Source of the DNA: Mikania micrantha
Lineage: Eukaryota; Streptophyta; Magnoliopsida; Asterales; Asteraceae
Assembly (NCBI GenBank): GCA_009363875.1
Contig: CM018680.1
Location: 10,239,426-10,303,425 of the forward strand
DNA: 64,000 bases
Reading direction: 5' to 3'
In this document: positions 1 through 12,318 of the stretch, piece after piece
Numbering within the stretch: the stretch's first letter is position 1
Layout of the letters: every line of letters starts with the position of its first letter
Notes under the pieces: generated by a model
Seen by the model: the letters and a program-made list of their open reading frames with translations, nothing else
The model's database searches: none
What the model was told of the DNA's origin: nothing
Program-made: the position numbers and the translations under genes

Positions 1-620
1 CACCAAGGGAAGATCACACCACTTGTGATTCAGCCCATTTCACATTTACACCTCATGCGAATTGTTTGACTACTTTTAGTCAAACTTCAAATAAGAAGTT
101 CACACACCTTGTGAATCATTCTTATTTCACCACACCCCTTATAAACATAAGAAAATCACAATAACTAAGCAATTTAAACACCTATTGCATGTTATTGTCA
201 ACACCAAGTAACCTATCACCAAGTAACCTATCACCAATTAATTTCACCTTCACACCTCTTATGTATCATTTGACCAATTTCAGTCAAATTTCAAATATGA
301 AGTTCACACCTCTTGTGAATCATTCATACTTCTACACACCATTTGTAAACATACAAATTTTACAGTAACTAAAAAAATGTAGCACATATTGCATATTATT
401 GTCAAACACCAATCATACAAACACCAATTCACCCAATTTACATATTCACACATCTTGTGAATTTTTTGACCAATTTCGGTCAAACTTCAATAAGAAGTTC
501 ACACCTCTTTTAAATCATTCTTATTATTCCGCATCAAAAGTAAACATTCTACATTACAATAACTAAGCAAATATAACACCTATTGCATGTTATTGTCAAA
601 CAACAATTGTACAAACACCA
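1..620. repeat. Three diverged tandem copies, about 200-bp unit
   Basis: The phrase TTTGACnAnTTTnnGTCAAAnTTCAA recurs at 65, 269 and 465, giving spacings of 204 and 196 bases. Each copy continues with GAAGTTCACAC, a CATTCnTA block, AAACAT and TATTGCATnTTATTGTCAA. The unit is part of the LTR body rather than a satellite array. Confidence 0.75.
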
Positions 621-1843
621 AATCACCAAATTAAACATTCCATGTATATTCCACATACATATATACATATATGTACATAACACCATTTAACAACATCAAG
701 TATAATAGTTGGGTGACTTACCTTGCCCCGACAAGCTATCCACCACCACAATCTCCTTTTCCGGGTCGTTTGCTTACACTAACACCTCCTTTAACGCTTC
801 CTATTATCACAACTAATAGGTTTAATACAAAGGTTGACTATAACTAGTCAAATTACATCCAATTGACCCATTATCACCAATTACACCTAGATCATAGTCA
901 AATGACATCCTAATCACAAAATTTTCATCTTTTATGATCATAGAAACCAATTGACATCACCCATCCATTTAAACCCATTCTTAGGTGAAAATTCAAATTG
1001 TTGACATTTCATCAAACAACTTGTGTGCAGGAATTTCACCTACACATTTCAATTGCTTCTAAACTCCAACAATCTTCCATTTTTGTTTATAATCAACCAA
1101 GTTCAATAATCACACAATTTACTAATGTTATACAACTTCAAATGTTAGAAATCATCATGTTATCATCTAAGCCACTATCAAACACCCATTTTAAACTTCC
1201 TATTTCATCTTCTTCATGAATCATAAAAACACAAATTTCATCCAACTTTGCCAAACTCCATAAAATGACCAAAAGGTTGTTCTTAGATGATCTACATGAT
1301 GATTTACAACATATAACACCATCTAAACCTCCAATTTCGGATTTGACCCATCAAACCCACACCCTATGGAAGACCAAGGTAAATCTCAACAAAAACCCAT
1401 AAATTACATACTTAGATGTAGTTTGAAACAAGGAGAACTCAATTTTATACTTGCATTCAAGATCAAGGCACAAATCAAGCATCAATTTCTAAAATTTTGA
1501 GCTTTCTCCTTTGCTCCTTTCTCCCTGCTCGTCGACACCCACAAGAAAAGGGTCTTATGACCAATTTTGACCACCCTTTTCCTATAAAACCCCCTTTTAG
1601 TTAAACTTTTAGTTAATTACAATTTTAGCCCTCCAACTACTAGTTAAATCTAACTAGTAATTTCTAGCTAAGTTAAGTTAGTTAGCACCCACCATAATTT
1701 CAAAAGGATGAAATATAATTAAAACACCCATCAAATAATATTTTAAATAATTAAATCTTATAAAACACCCAATAATTAATATAAACATAAGTATACACCA
1801 ATTATGTTCGTTTTATAATATTTCCCAAAAATGGGTCGTTACA
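1..1843 (-). mobile_element. Chromovirus-type LTR, inserted in the next LTR (left part off window)
   Basis: On the minus strand an LTR starts with TGTAACGACCC at 1843 and runs leftward past the window edge. The sequence right of 1843 belongs to a different LTR, so this is an insertion; the predicted 5-bp duplication is CATAT (1844-1848), but its partner lies outside the window. It resembles the LTR interrupted at 17582-33038: both share a stretch around the phrase 'gggt(g/a)acttacctt' (near 712-725 and 18538-18552). No coding sequence is visible; the open frames here are short and AT-rich. Confidence 0.6.
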
Positions 1844-3510
1844 CATATAAGTCACTTTCGTTCATTAAAGTTTCCTAAAATAGCAGTTTCAAGTTTTGGC
1901 ATGTTTATCATCCAAATCACATAACTTATATACACCATAATCACATTACATCATTGTTAAGTCATTTAGCATGTACAAAATCATATCTAGCATTACTATA
2001 TCGAGTTTTCCCAAGATAAAGTTACTAAAAATAGTAATAATGACAAATACCCATCAAATGATCTTCATAACCATTCCTAATCTATTTTTCATACTTATTT
2101 CATCATAATATATCATCACTCATCATTTAAACAAGACCATTTCACCTAAACCATTATTTAGCAAGATTTAGGTTGCAAAAGTTACTAAATATAGTAACTA
2201 GGTCCGAAATGACTCTAAATCAATCCCAAATCAATCTCCTATGCTACATATCATCACATTATCATACCAATGCAATTTCTATTCACATGCATGCTCATAT
2301 CTTCATCCATATTACCATGTTGTAACATAAAAGTTACTATATATGGCAAGAATCACAAATAACCATATTTTGACCATTTTAATGATAACAAATCATGTAA
2401 CACATTACTAATATCACCAATAATCATGCATCAATATTCAAAATCATCTAATATATTCTAGATCATGCATGCATGTCGATATTTTGACACCTATGAACAA
2501 GTTATGCATTATAACCCATTTACAACATCATGAATCATTATGGATCAATAAAATACATCATTCTATCATCCTAGATCATCAAGACTTCAAGAGCATCAAT
2601 AAAATCATATAACCCAGATTCGAATCCTCAAAAATTCGTGCATGTGATGCTAGAGTGTGTGCATGTGGGTTTTAAGCATTGCATATGAGTTTGTGGGTGT
2701 TGGAAGTGAAGTAGGGGCTTGGGTTTACCTTCAAAAGCTCCAAGAATGCAAATGGAGTGATGGAGCAGCTCCTAAACTCCCTGGATGGCAGTGTTCGACA
2801 AGGGTGAGGTGGTGGTGAGGATGATTAAGCTCCAACACTTCTTCTTCAAGCTTCCAAGCCTTCAAGGTAGCTTCAAGTTGTGCAAAAATGGCTTCCAAGG
2901 GGGTTATCAGGTGGTTATGGGAGAGATAAACCGAGAAGGTGGCGTGTAGGATCAAGAGAAATGATGAAAATGGATAGTCTAGGCATGATTGTCTTGGTTT
3001 TATATAGATTTCGCGTCTGGGTGTCGTCGTGTACCGCCATGGGGGTCCCCTATGGGCTTGGCGTACCGTAATGAATTTCGGGATTCAAAAATCCCGCCCA
3101 TCCTTTGCGTATCGCTAAGGCCTATTCCTGGGCCCTTAACGTACGGGGAAGAGTCCCGGAAGAGCCCAATAGGTCCAATTTCAATGGTTTGGCTTGTTTT
3201 TCGACGTTTTCTCGCTTATGGACTATTGTTTGGCATCGTTTGAACTCTCAAGTTCAATGTTCGAGCGTTTCGTGAGGTTTCTAGTGTTTGGTTACACGAT
3301 GTGCTAAACGTTCACCAACGTTCGTATTTTCTTAGACACGCGTGTGCGTGTTGCGATAATTCACCGAATTATCGTGTTTGTGTCGGTGTTCGCACTGTCA
3401 TGCCACGTGTCACACTAAATTAAACTATTTCTAGTGTCACGTATACAATTATCAATTAAATAAACATTTAATTATAATAAATACTGACCTGCATTTTACG
3501 AGGTGTCACA
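1844..3510 (-). mobile_element. 3' LTR of the minus-strand Tekay-type chromovirus, interrupted
   Basis: The LTR starts on the minus strand with TGTGACACCTCG at 3510, directly after a polypurine tract. Its first bases match the plus-strand LTR at 9159 (shared AATTAAATGTTTATTTAATTG), so the two are the same family. It is cut at 1843/1844 by another LTR; the remainder must lie left of the window. It contains GTACGC-type motifs (3026-3150) and a roughly 150-bp internal repeat (cores at 1867, 2018, 2178, 2330). Confidence 0.75.
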
Positions 3511-3523
3511 TCATCCCCTTGTT
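3511..3523 (-). other. Polypurine tract before the 3' LTR
   Basis: Read on the minus strand, AACAAGGGGATGA lies immediately before the LTR start TGTGACACC. A G-rich purine run touching the 3' LTR is where plus-strand DNA synthesis is primed in Ty3/Gypsy elements. Confidence 0.75.
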
Positions 3524-3545
3524 AGAAAGAATTTCATCCCGAAAT

Positions 3546-4906
3546 TCAGCTTGCGTTGCTAGTGTTTGTCTGTTCAGCAAACATGTGCGGGTATTTCTTT
3601 TTCATTTGATCTTCACGCTCCCACGTGAATTTAGGTCCGCGTCGATAATTCCATCGCACTTTCACTATCGGTATTTTGCTGAGCTTAAGCTTCTTGATTT
3701 CCCGGTCCATAATTTCCACCGGTTCCTCAACGAAGTTTAATTGTTCGTCAATCTGAATCTCCTCAAGAGGGATGGAAAGTGTTTCGTCGGATAGACACTT
3801 CTTGAGGTTTGATACGTGAAACACATTGTGTACACTGCTCAGCTCGTTAGGCAGGTTCAGCTCATAGGCCACGGGGCCTATTCGTTTGGTGATCTCAAAA
3901 GGTCTGATGTAACGAGGGTTCAACTTTCCTTATTTGCCGAATCGGATAACACCCTTCCAGGGCGAGACCTTGAGCAACACTATGTCTCCCACCTGGAATT
4001 TCAATGGTTTACGTCTTCTGTCAGCATAGCTTTTCTGTCTGTCTCGAGCTGTTTCCATTCGTTTAAGTATCTGCACGATTTTCTCGGTCGTCTCATGCAC
4101 AAGCTCGGGGCCGGTCAGTTGGCTTTCTCCAACTTCCGCCCAACATATGGGTGATCGACACTTACGTCAGTAGAGTGCCTCAAATGGTGCAGCTTGTATG
4201 CTTGTGTGATCGTTGTTGTTGTACGAGAACTCAACTAACGACAGATGAGCCTCCCAGCTACTGCCAAAATCGATGACACATGCGCGGAGCATGTCTTCCA
4301 ATGTTTGTATAGTCTGTTCACTTTGTCCATCAGTCTGCGGGTGGTAAGCGCTACTCTTGTCCAATCTCGTGCCCAATGCCTTACACAAGGACTTCCAGAA
4401 ATGCGATGTGAATCGGATGTCGCGGTTAGAGATGATCGAGATTGGCACCCCATGCCGAGTGACCACTTCCTTCAGATAAATCCGAGTCAACTTATCTAGT
4501 TTGTCGGTCTCTTTGATGGGTAGAAAGTGTGCAGACTTCGTCAGTCGATCTACGATTACCCAAATGGTATCGCACCCACTTGCCGTCTTTGGCAGCTTAG
4601 TTATGAAGTCCATGGAAATTTGCTCCCATTTCCACATTGGTATTTCAGGTTGTTGAAGTAGGCCTGATGGCTTCTGCTACTCAACCTTTACCTTTGAGCA
4701 CGTTAAACACTTACCTACGTAAGTTGCTATTTCTGACTTCATGTTTGGCCACCAGTAAGTCGTCTTCAGATCGTGGTACATTTTGTCAGAGCCCGGATGT
4801 ACCGAATACCGGCTCTTATGAGCTTCATCCATCACTACTTCTCTTAATCCTCCGTCTTCAGTCGTCTTGCAGGTCTACATTTCATTACGATGCAATATCC
4901 ATTGGT
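3546..4906 (-). pseudogene. Broken Tekay-type chromovirus integrase with chromodomain-like tail
   Basis: One frame on the minus strand can be read from about 4906 to the stop at 3546, carrying only the integrase end of pol. In order: an H-H-C-C zinc-binding segment (about 4690-4850, key phrases DEAHKSRYSVHPGS and CLTCSK); the catalytic core (from 4637); a GPELV...RRRKPL linker; and a C-terminal domain with HNVFHVSNLKKCL followed by a chromodomain-like PVEIMDREIKKL...FTWEREDQMKKKYPHMF, the Tekay signature. The frame is broken by in-frame stops at 4677-4679 (TAG), 4167-4169 (TGA) and 3930-3932 (TAA), and probably another near 4880. The second catalytic aspartate is replaced: ISNRD where the family has ISDRD. 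Gag, protease, RT and RNase H are absent, so this is a dead fragment. The first MWKWEQ methionine is internal and not a true start. Confidence 0.88.
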
Positions 4907-5169
4907 AGCTAGTCAATAAATGTTATATCATATGCGGGTTCGCAACCGAAGCTAACATGCTGCCTCCTACCATGTTCATCCAACTAGACAATGGTAATGT
5001 TGTTTGGTCAATTTTGCACTGTTCCAACCCCAATCGGGGGGCCATACGGCACACAAAAGTGAGGCTTGTCAGGCCCAAATAGTACTATTCAGAATCACCA
5101 CCCTAAGCGCCACGCGCTATTAACGGTTTGAGATGTGTTTAATGAGGACTTATCAGTTTTGTGGATGAG
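4907..5169. other. Unassigned junction sequence
   Basis: This lies between the integrase relic and LTR-like sequence. I see no reading frame, primer binding site or clear repeat boundary in it. Confidence 0.3.
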
Positions 5170-7194
5170 TGTCACACATATGCATATACGTGATATTAGC
5201 ATGTACAAATGTAACCAAAAAGTAAGTTGTTCAAAAACAGTTTGTACGCAATGTTTTCTCCCCCAAAGGTAGAAAATAGAGAAAAGGGTCGTGAACTCTC
5301 CTGGTAAAGCAGTTCCGGTTTATGTGTGTTTGCTACTTGCGGGTGCTAGCAATCCTACTAGTAAGCACCTATAACCAAGTGTCGGTGTGCTCAACCGAAT
5401 GTGTGTGTTGACTTGTGTTGACTCGACGAATCGTTGGTGACTCGTTTGTTTTGTTAAGTCTGTTTAATGTGTCATAAATACGAGTAGGACACTTACATGT
5501 GTCCTATGACTCTAATCGTACAACGTTCACTTAAGTGACGTGTAAGAATCGTAAAAGTTACCATTTTTGGAAAGTTTCCATTTTAGGAAAGTGTAGTTAT
5601 GAAATCCCATTTCATAAAGCTAATACCTTTAATATGTTTATAAAAATACTTTTAAACACTTAAAGTATATCGTTTGCGCATAAATCGTCATTTATGCCAT
5701 TTTGCCCAAATAAAGTTTCCTAAAATAGTAAGTACCCATTTAAATTTCCGTTTTCAAAAATCAAAGTTTCAAATATGCTTAAAAATCATTTTTAAACATA
5801 TTTCAATAATCAAAGTTCACCAAAACATCTTAGAACATCAAAAACACTCTTTTGATTTACAAAAGTTTCCATATATAGCAAGTTTATCGAAAAATCGTAT
5901 TTTCACAAAATCAAATACCCAAATGTGTTTCTAAACAATTCAATATGCATTTGACAACATCTAGACATGCCTAACATGTCTAGATCATCACAAATCTACA
6001 ACATGCAACATAAAAGCTTCCTTTTATGGCAAGTTCTACAAAATCATCAAAATAACTTATCAAAACTCAATCTCATCCTTCCTACATTCTACAATCAGTA
6101 GATCTACACTAAAACAACACATGAATACCAAAAAATTCGTGTACAAGAGCCACATGGGGTTGCATGTGGGTGGATGTTCATGCATGTGGGTTTTTACCCA
6201 TTGCATGTTAGATATATCACTAGATAAGCATATAAAACTACCTTAGATGCTCTAAAACACTGAGATGAAGCTGGATCAGGGACTTGGCAGCCCTAAAACT
6301 CTTCTGGACAGCAATGGTTTGCAGAAACAAGGTGGTGGTGGTGGTGGTGGTGTTTGAGCTCCAACAAGCTTCTTCTTCAAATCTCCAATGGCTCTAAGCT
6401 TCAAAACTTCAATGGTGGTGCTCCAATGTCTTCCAAGGGTAGATTTAGGCTGTTGGAAGGGCTTTTGGGGAGGATAAACCGTCTGGATAGCGTCTGACTT
6501 TGAAAAAAATGATTATGGTAGGTTAATGATGGTTTTGGGGTGTCCAAGAAGATATTATTCGATTCTGGGCTGGCAGGCGCATCGCCTGGCGGGCGACACT
6601 GAGACCAGGCGTAGCGCGCGGAACTCCCCTATCCGGATCTGATTTCCTCTTCTTGTAATTCGCCTGTGTGTGAAGTCTGGGTCGAGGCGTACCGCCTGGT
6701 GTCTTGGACAAGCCCAATAGGCCCAGTTATGTTGTTTAGGCTCGTTTACGATCATCGTTTTGAGCCTTATGAATGTTGTTTCACTCGTTTTAGGTTCCAT
6801 AAAATCTAAGTGTTGTGAAATTGGATTGTGGTTGTTTAGTTCACCAATGTTCGTAAGACCCGTGTGTGTGTTTCGATAATTCCTCGAATTATCGGTGATC
6901 GTTTGTGTTCGTGTTTTACGAAATGTTTGCACGCTTAATTAATCCTAATCAACGTGCAATGCACAATTCAATAATTCCCTGAATTATTGTTTTGCGTTAG
7001 TGTTTGTGTTTGCCACACTTTGTTTCCAAAACCAATGTGCAATGTACGATTCGATAGTTTCTCGAACTATCGTTTCGCAGTTGTTTGTGTTTGACTCATC
7101 TAATTAAACATAATTAAATGAAATGCAACAAGTATGAATGTAAAATGTAAAGGATGTAAGAGTTGCAATTTACCTGAAATTGCCGGGTGTCACA
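5170..7194 (-). mobile_element. Chromovirus-type LTR segment, minus strand
   Basis: The start TGTGACACCCGGC is clear at 7194. A possible end is GTGTGACA at 5170, but the flanks (ATGAG and CCTGG) are not a duplication, so the left boundary is uncertain. The sequence differs from the 3510 and 9159 LTRs at its start yet has the same layout: a cluster of GTACC/GTAGC-type motifs (6569-6698) and a repeated core at 5554, 5712, 5862 and 6013 (spacings 158, 150, 151). No polypurine tract or primer site adjoins it, so it is a solo or truncated LTR. Confidence 0.6.
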
Positions 7195-7435
7195 CCTGGA
7201 TATCTGGCGGTGCTTTCTTGGGTAAATCTAGGATCTCCTCAATGGTTGAGTAATAAGATCATGTAGAATTTAAATTGATAATGCAAACCAACTGCAATGC
7301 TTGAACTTGTCAAACTTGTCATTTTGATTTGGTAATCATCTGATGATTGATTAAAGTATAGAACGCTCTGCTCACTCATTGAAAACTAATAGATCAAGTA
7401 AGCTCTGATGTCATGTGAATATTGAAGAAGACTAA

Positions 7436-7824
7436 GATCCTATTTGGGATTGCTTATTTAACTTCAAAGAACTTTTTGTCAAAAGTACTTATTAACTTAT
7501 GACTTTTTGAAATGAAGTTTTTAAAAATGCGTTTGTATTAACTTTTTCAAAATGACCAAAAAAGACATTTTTTTTATTGACACTATTTTAATGTTATTGG
7601 GTAAGGGTAAAGAGTAAGGTATATTTGTAATTTTATGTCAATAAGTCATAAGTCATTTTGAAAAGCTCGAATTTTTAACTTTTGAAAAACAATTTATTAC
7701 ACTTTTACAAAAAGTCATTTTCAAAAGTCCTTTTAGGTTTGGGAAACAACTTATTGACTTATTTACTTTTTGAAAAAGCCAATAAGTCAATAAGTCATTT
7801 TTAGATGAAATTCAAAACAGGACC
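7436..7824. mobile_element. PIF/Harbinger-like MITE
   Basis: The ends are imperfect inverted repeats: GATCCTATTTGGGATTGC on the left and, reversed, GGTCCTGTTTTGAATTTC on the right. Both sides are flanked by TAA (7433-7435 and 7825-7827), the 3-bp duplication typical of PIF/Harbinger and Tourist-like MITEs. The interior is AT-rich with repeats of AAGTCATTTT and AATAAGTCA and has no coding capacity. Confidence 0.65.
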
Positions 7825-7827
7825 TAA

Positions 7828-8551
7828 AATAATACAAGAAAAGTTTGTGTATAATATATATATTTTTAACCGCTAAATCAAGTACAACTCGTTAAAAAGG
7901 CAGCTTGACCCCACTAAACAGGAGAAAATCCAGACTGTGAAAACACTCTTATCCAAAAGCAATTGTTCTCATAAACACTATATCTACTGAAGATAAAAAA
8001 CGGAGAAAGGATAATCAAAATGAGGGATAGTAGGAAGGTCTAGAAGAGATCAAAAGATTGGTATATGGGAGTTTTAATTGTAATTAAAATTGTGATTTTT
8101 GTGCGTCTCGAGTGTGTGTTTGTTAATATCAAGAAATGTCAACATTTTAAGTTACTGTGCTATGCCTGGGTCAACGTAATTTCTAGTGGCTGTTCTCGTG
8201 GTCTACTAATTTACGGTGGAGTTTTTTTTTTTTTTTTTTTTTTTTTTCATTTTTTGGTTTGTGGAAGCTTGGTGGACTCTGACTCATCGGCCCATGAAAA
8301 TTTTAATCTCCTTTTTTGAGGATGATATGGGTTATCGGTATATATATGTGAAGCCCAATAGAAGATTTTCTTTTTGCTGCCATAAGGAGATTTATATGGA
8401 GTGATAATGGCCCCAAATTCATGTGCCGAGGAAGGAACTTATTCAATATAATATTGGAGTGGGCCTGGGAAATTGTTGTTGTGGGGATATGAAGAAAAAA
8501 AGGGGGCCGGTTAAGGGAATATCAATTTGGAGGCCTATTAGATATGCTGCT
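7828..8551. other. Unassigned intergenic sequence with poly-T
   Basis: No gene is supported. A T run of about 26 bases covers 8222-8247 and makes the short open frames around it. The remainder shows no repeat I can place. Confidence 0.4.
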
Positions 8552-8559
8552 AGCAAGGG

Positions 8560-8803
8560 TAGAGGTGTGAAAAAAAAACTGGAACCGTAACCGAAAACCC
8601 GAACCGGAACCGGTCATATCCGAACCGGCAGGTACAAACGGGTCCGTTTTTTAGGCAAATTAAAACCAAAACCGAGAAAACCGGAACCGGTCGAAACCCG
8701 GAACTGGAACCGGAGCCGGGTATTGACTTTGTTGACCGGAACTGGAACCAATTGGAACCGGAACCTGTTCCCGTTCCAAAAAAACCCGATTTGCGCACCT
8801 CTA
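8560..8803. mobile_element. Short hAT-like element of GGTTCCGG repeats
   Basis: The ends are TAGAGGTGTG on the left and TGCGCACCTCTA on the right, a short terminal inverted repeat. The perfect 8-bp duplication AGCAAGGG flanks it (8552-8559 and 8804-8811), as expected for hAT transposition. The 244-bp body is almost entirely degenerate copies of AACCGGAACCGG and AAACCCGAACC; the open frames through it are by-products of that repeat. Confidence 0.82.
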
Positions 8804-8811
8804 AGCAAGGG

Positions 8812-9119
8812 ATATTGGTATTGGGCCCTGGTTGGCCCAAGTAACCGAAAGGAGGCCTGCTAAATAAATGGAATCTAATTTACAACATGGAGTTGAATGG
8901 GAGTGCGCCGGTTGATGCCTTGGCGGCTTGGCTCATGGATCTAAATGGATTTTCTAATGGTGTACTATATTTTGGTTATCATGATTGTGAAGATGGGCAG
9001 TGACGGAGGTTTTAAGGGGCCCGGGGCTGCCGTTTTTCTGATCAGAAGCTTCGATATAATAGTTTTCGGTCGGAAAATTTTATAGCTATTGAACCCAGCC
9101 CCTTCGGTTTAGAGGTTCA
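8812..9119. other. Unassigned intergenic sequence
   Basis: No gene or clear repeat is seen. It ends in CTTCGGTT (9112-9119), the left copy of the duplication of the next element. Confidence 0.4.
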
Positions 9120-9158
9120 CATTTCGGGTTTTTTTAAAAACCGATTCTGGGTCGAGTA

Positions 9159-11949
9159 TGTGACACCCCGCAAAATCCAAGTCAGCTTCTGCTTTAATTA
9201 AATGTTTATTTAATTGATAATTGCTTACGTTGCACTATAATTAGTTTAATTTAGTGTGACACATGTCACGACAGTACAAACACTGACACAGACATGATGA
9301 TTCGGTGAATAATCGCAACACGCACACACGTGTCTAAAAAAATACGAACGTTGGTGAACGTTTAACAAATCGTGTAACTAAACACTAGAAACCTCATGAA
9401 ACGCTCAGCCATTGAACCAGGTAGTTCAAACAATGCCAAACAATGTTCCATAAACGAGAAAACGTCGAAAACGAGCCAAACCATTGAAAATAGTCGAAAT
9501 TGGGCTCAACTGGGATCCTTCGCGGTACGCTAAGGACCCCGGAGAGAGCCTTGGCGATACGCGAAGGATGGGCGGGGGATTTGAATCCCGAAATTCATTA
9601 CAGTACGCCAAGTCCATAGGGGACCCCCATGGCGGTACGCGACGACATCTAGACGCCAAATCTTTATAAAACCAAGACAATCATTGTTATCCTACTCCTT
9701 TTCATCATTATACCCGGCCTTACACGAAACCTCTCGACCATATACCCTTCCAACTCACCTGCTATCACCTCTAGAACCTCAAAAATCCATTGTTGAAGCC
9801 AAGGATTGAAAGTTTGAAGGCTTGGAAGTTGAAGGAAGCTTGCTAGAGCTCGAAAACCACCATCACCACCTTGAATCTGCTCAACTCAGCTGTCCAAGAG
9901 CTTGAGAGGCTGATAACATCATCATTCATACATTCTTGAGCCTCTTGAGGTAATTTCTATGGCCTAAACACACATCTAACACCATAAAACCCACATGCAA
10001 GCACACTAGCATCACATGCACGAAATTTTTATGTTTTGAATCTGGGTTTGATGATATTGTTACTGGTTTTGATGACCTTGATGATTGACATGAGTTATAA
10101 TAATGATTTAATGGAGACATTGAAGCCATTATGTCGATATATGTGATTTTGATAGAAATAACGGTTTTTGACTGCATGCATGCATGATCTAAGGATGTCT
10201 AGATGATTTTGGATGTTGATGATTGATTATTTGAGTTATGTGGACTTTCCTTTTGCCGGCTAAGTCCTTAGGCCGTTGAGCGAAACTCTTGGTGTTACAA
10301 TGGATTGGATAGTGATTTATAGTCATTTTGGACCTAGTTACTAAATATAGTAAATTTATTTGTGCAAATCTCATTAGAATAAGTAAAATGAATATGCATC
10401 CAACTTTAAATGGTGATTTAGGATACGTGATCATGATTTGTGCACAGGGGAAGGATTAGGGATGATAGAATGGTCATTTGATGAACATTTGGGCATAGTT
10501 ACTATTTTTAGTAACTTTATTTGGTGAATACGTGAAATAGAAATGCGATACATGATTTGTACATGCTAAATGGCTTAACATGATGTAATATGATTATTGT
10601 GTAGATAAGTTATGTGATTTTTGTGGTTGAACATACCAAAACTAGAAACTTTGCATTTTAGGAAACTTTAATGACTAAAAACGAGCTATGTGTTTAGTTG
10701 ATCGCATATGACAACATGGTATGTGTTAACATGATCATGTAGGACTAATGAGCATGCTAGAATCTTTAAAAGGAAACGTGTTGTGAAACTTGCTAAGTAT
10801 GGAGACTTACCAAATAGTAAGTTGTCTATAAATGCGATTTACGTGATTTACACACACACGGAGCACGATCACGAATGTTACGCGAGTTACAACCAACACA
10901 CAGTTCACCAACCAGGTCGTTGACTTGACACGGTCAAACACGGTCAAACACGGTCAATGTGGACCGACATGGACAAACATAACAACCGAGGGTTGTTGAG
11001 CACAAACACGAGCACGAACACGGTCACTTACACAAACTCACGTAAGCTATACTATATAGGTAGCCGGTGACCGACACGTCTACGAAGCAGGAGCTTACGC
11101 ATTAGCCGATTATGACTAAGGTGAGTTTACGGCCCCTCTTTAAATCTTTTACAAACTTTTCAAATAGGGAAAGAATACTTGTTGAATCGAGTCAAACATT
11201 TAAACTTATACAAACATATCGTGTATGCTGGTTTATTAGACAAACATAAGTGTTGTAATCGTAACAAGCCCTTGCAAAGTCTTACTGTTAATGTACAAAC
11301 AACGAGGTGAGTTTGAATAGATCTTTTGGGTGTGACGAACCCCACGTGGCACAATACTGACTGGAAGTCGGGACACGTGAAATCTCGACCTATCTTGCCA
11401 TTGTTATTACGAGACATGGCGGAGGCAAGGACTAACAAGTCTAGTTCGGTAGTGACGCGTTGACACTTGGAGCCTAGGGCTCGGGACTAACATTTGATAA
11501 ACAGCATGACAAGTGACAAACATTTTTTATAATAATATATGTATATCAAAACCTGTAAACTCACCAACCTATTTGTTGACATTTTTTCTTAAACATGTAT
11601 TCTCAGGTAACTGACAGACACATGTAATAGGAATGCACTTTAGGAATGAGCATAGGATTACTTGCATTCATATCATGTCCTTTGAAACAAACAATTTTTA
11701 TTTATGTTATATGTATTAAAACATGTAGTGTCTGACAATTCATTTTCCGCTGCATTTCGAACACATAACTTTTCGCTGCATAACTGACGTATTTCCGCTG
11801 CTTTATTTTATAAACTATGTGGTTGTGTTTATGACAAACATTGTATTTTGAAACGCCTATAGAGTTGTTTTATATGACCATGAGCTGTGATTCTGGCCAC
11901 GTCACACCCATGTGGACTAACACCACACGTGGAATTTGGGGGTGTGACA
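9159..11949 (+). mobile_element. Chromovirus LTR, 5' type, truncated just after the primer site
   Basis: The LTR runs from TGTGACACCCCG (9159) to GGTGTGACA (11949), 2,791 bp. It is followed by a primer-binding sequence and about 20-40 bp of leader before the host element resumes. There is no gag, no pol and no second LTR, so most of the element was lost. It is the same family as the minus-strand LTR at 3510. It has four GTACGC-type motifs (9521, 9553, 9601, 9631) and the roughly 150-bp core repeat (10337, 10498, 10645, 10786). GAGTA precedes it, but I found no matching copy after the truncated end. Confidence 0.82.
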
Positions 11950-11952
11950 GAC

Positions 11953-11963
11953 TGGTATCAGAG
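11953..11963 (+). other. Primer-binding site, initiator tRNA-Met type
   Basis: TGGTATCAGAG starts three bases after the LTR end. It complements the 3' end of initiator methionine tRNA, the usual reverse-transcription primer of plant chromoviruses. Confidence 0.85.
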
Positions 11964-12102
11964 ACGAAAGTCATACCCTATGGTACCTATTAGGGTCGGG
12001 TCGGGTCCGGTTCGGGTATGAAAACCGGGTATGGCCTTTTTTTTTACTTTCTCATAATGAAGCATTTAAATAACATAAATTCCAATTTTATTTATTTTAA
12101 AG

Positions 12103-12318
12103 AGTAAATTACAGTTTTGGCCCCTGTGATTTAGACAAACTAACGTTTTTGGCCCCTAACCATACTTAGATTTTGGGCCAAAACCGTTATAATAATTAAG
12201 TTTAAGGGGCCAAAACCGATAGTTATCTAAACAACAGGGCTAAATTGATAAAAGATTCTATTTTGGGCCGAAATAGTTAAAACACATAAACCACAGGTGC
12301 CAAAAGCGTAATTTACTC
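12103..12318. mobile_element. Mutator-like MITE with 9-bp duplication
   Basis: The ends GAGTAAATTACAGTTTTGG and, reversed, GAGTAAATTACGCTTTTGG form a long inverted repeat. TATTTTAAA lies on both sides (12094-12102 and 12319-12327), a perfect 9-bp duplication, which points to the Mutator superfamily. The 216-bp body has no coding capacity. Confidence 0.75.

Noticed and set aside
998..1219. 73-residue open frame in the left LTR
   Set aside because: AT-rich LTR sequence, no domain, no conservation with related LTRs.
4235..4499. Overlapping frames opposite the integrase relic
   Set aside because: They are antisense or shifted shadows of the integrase reading frame.
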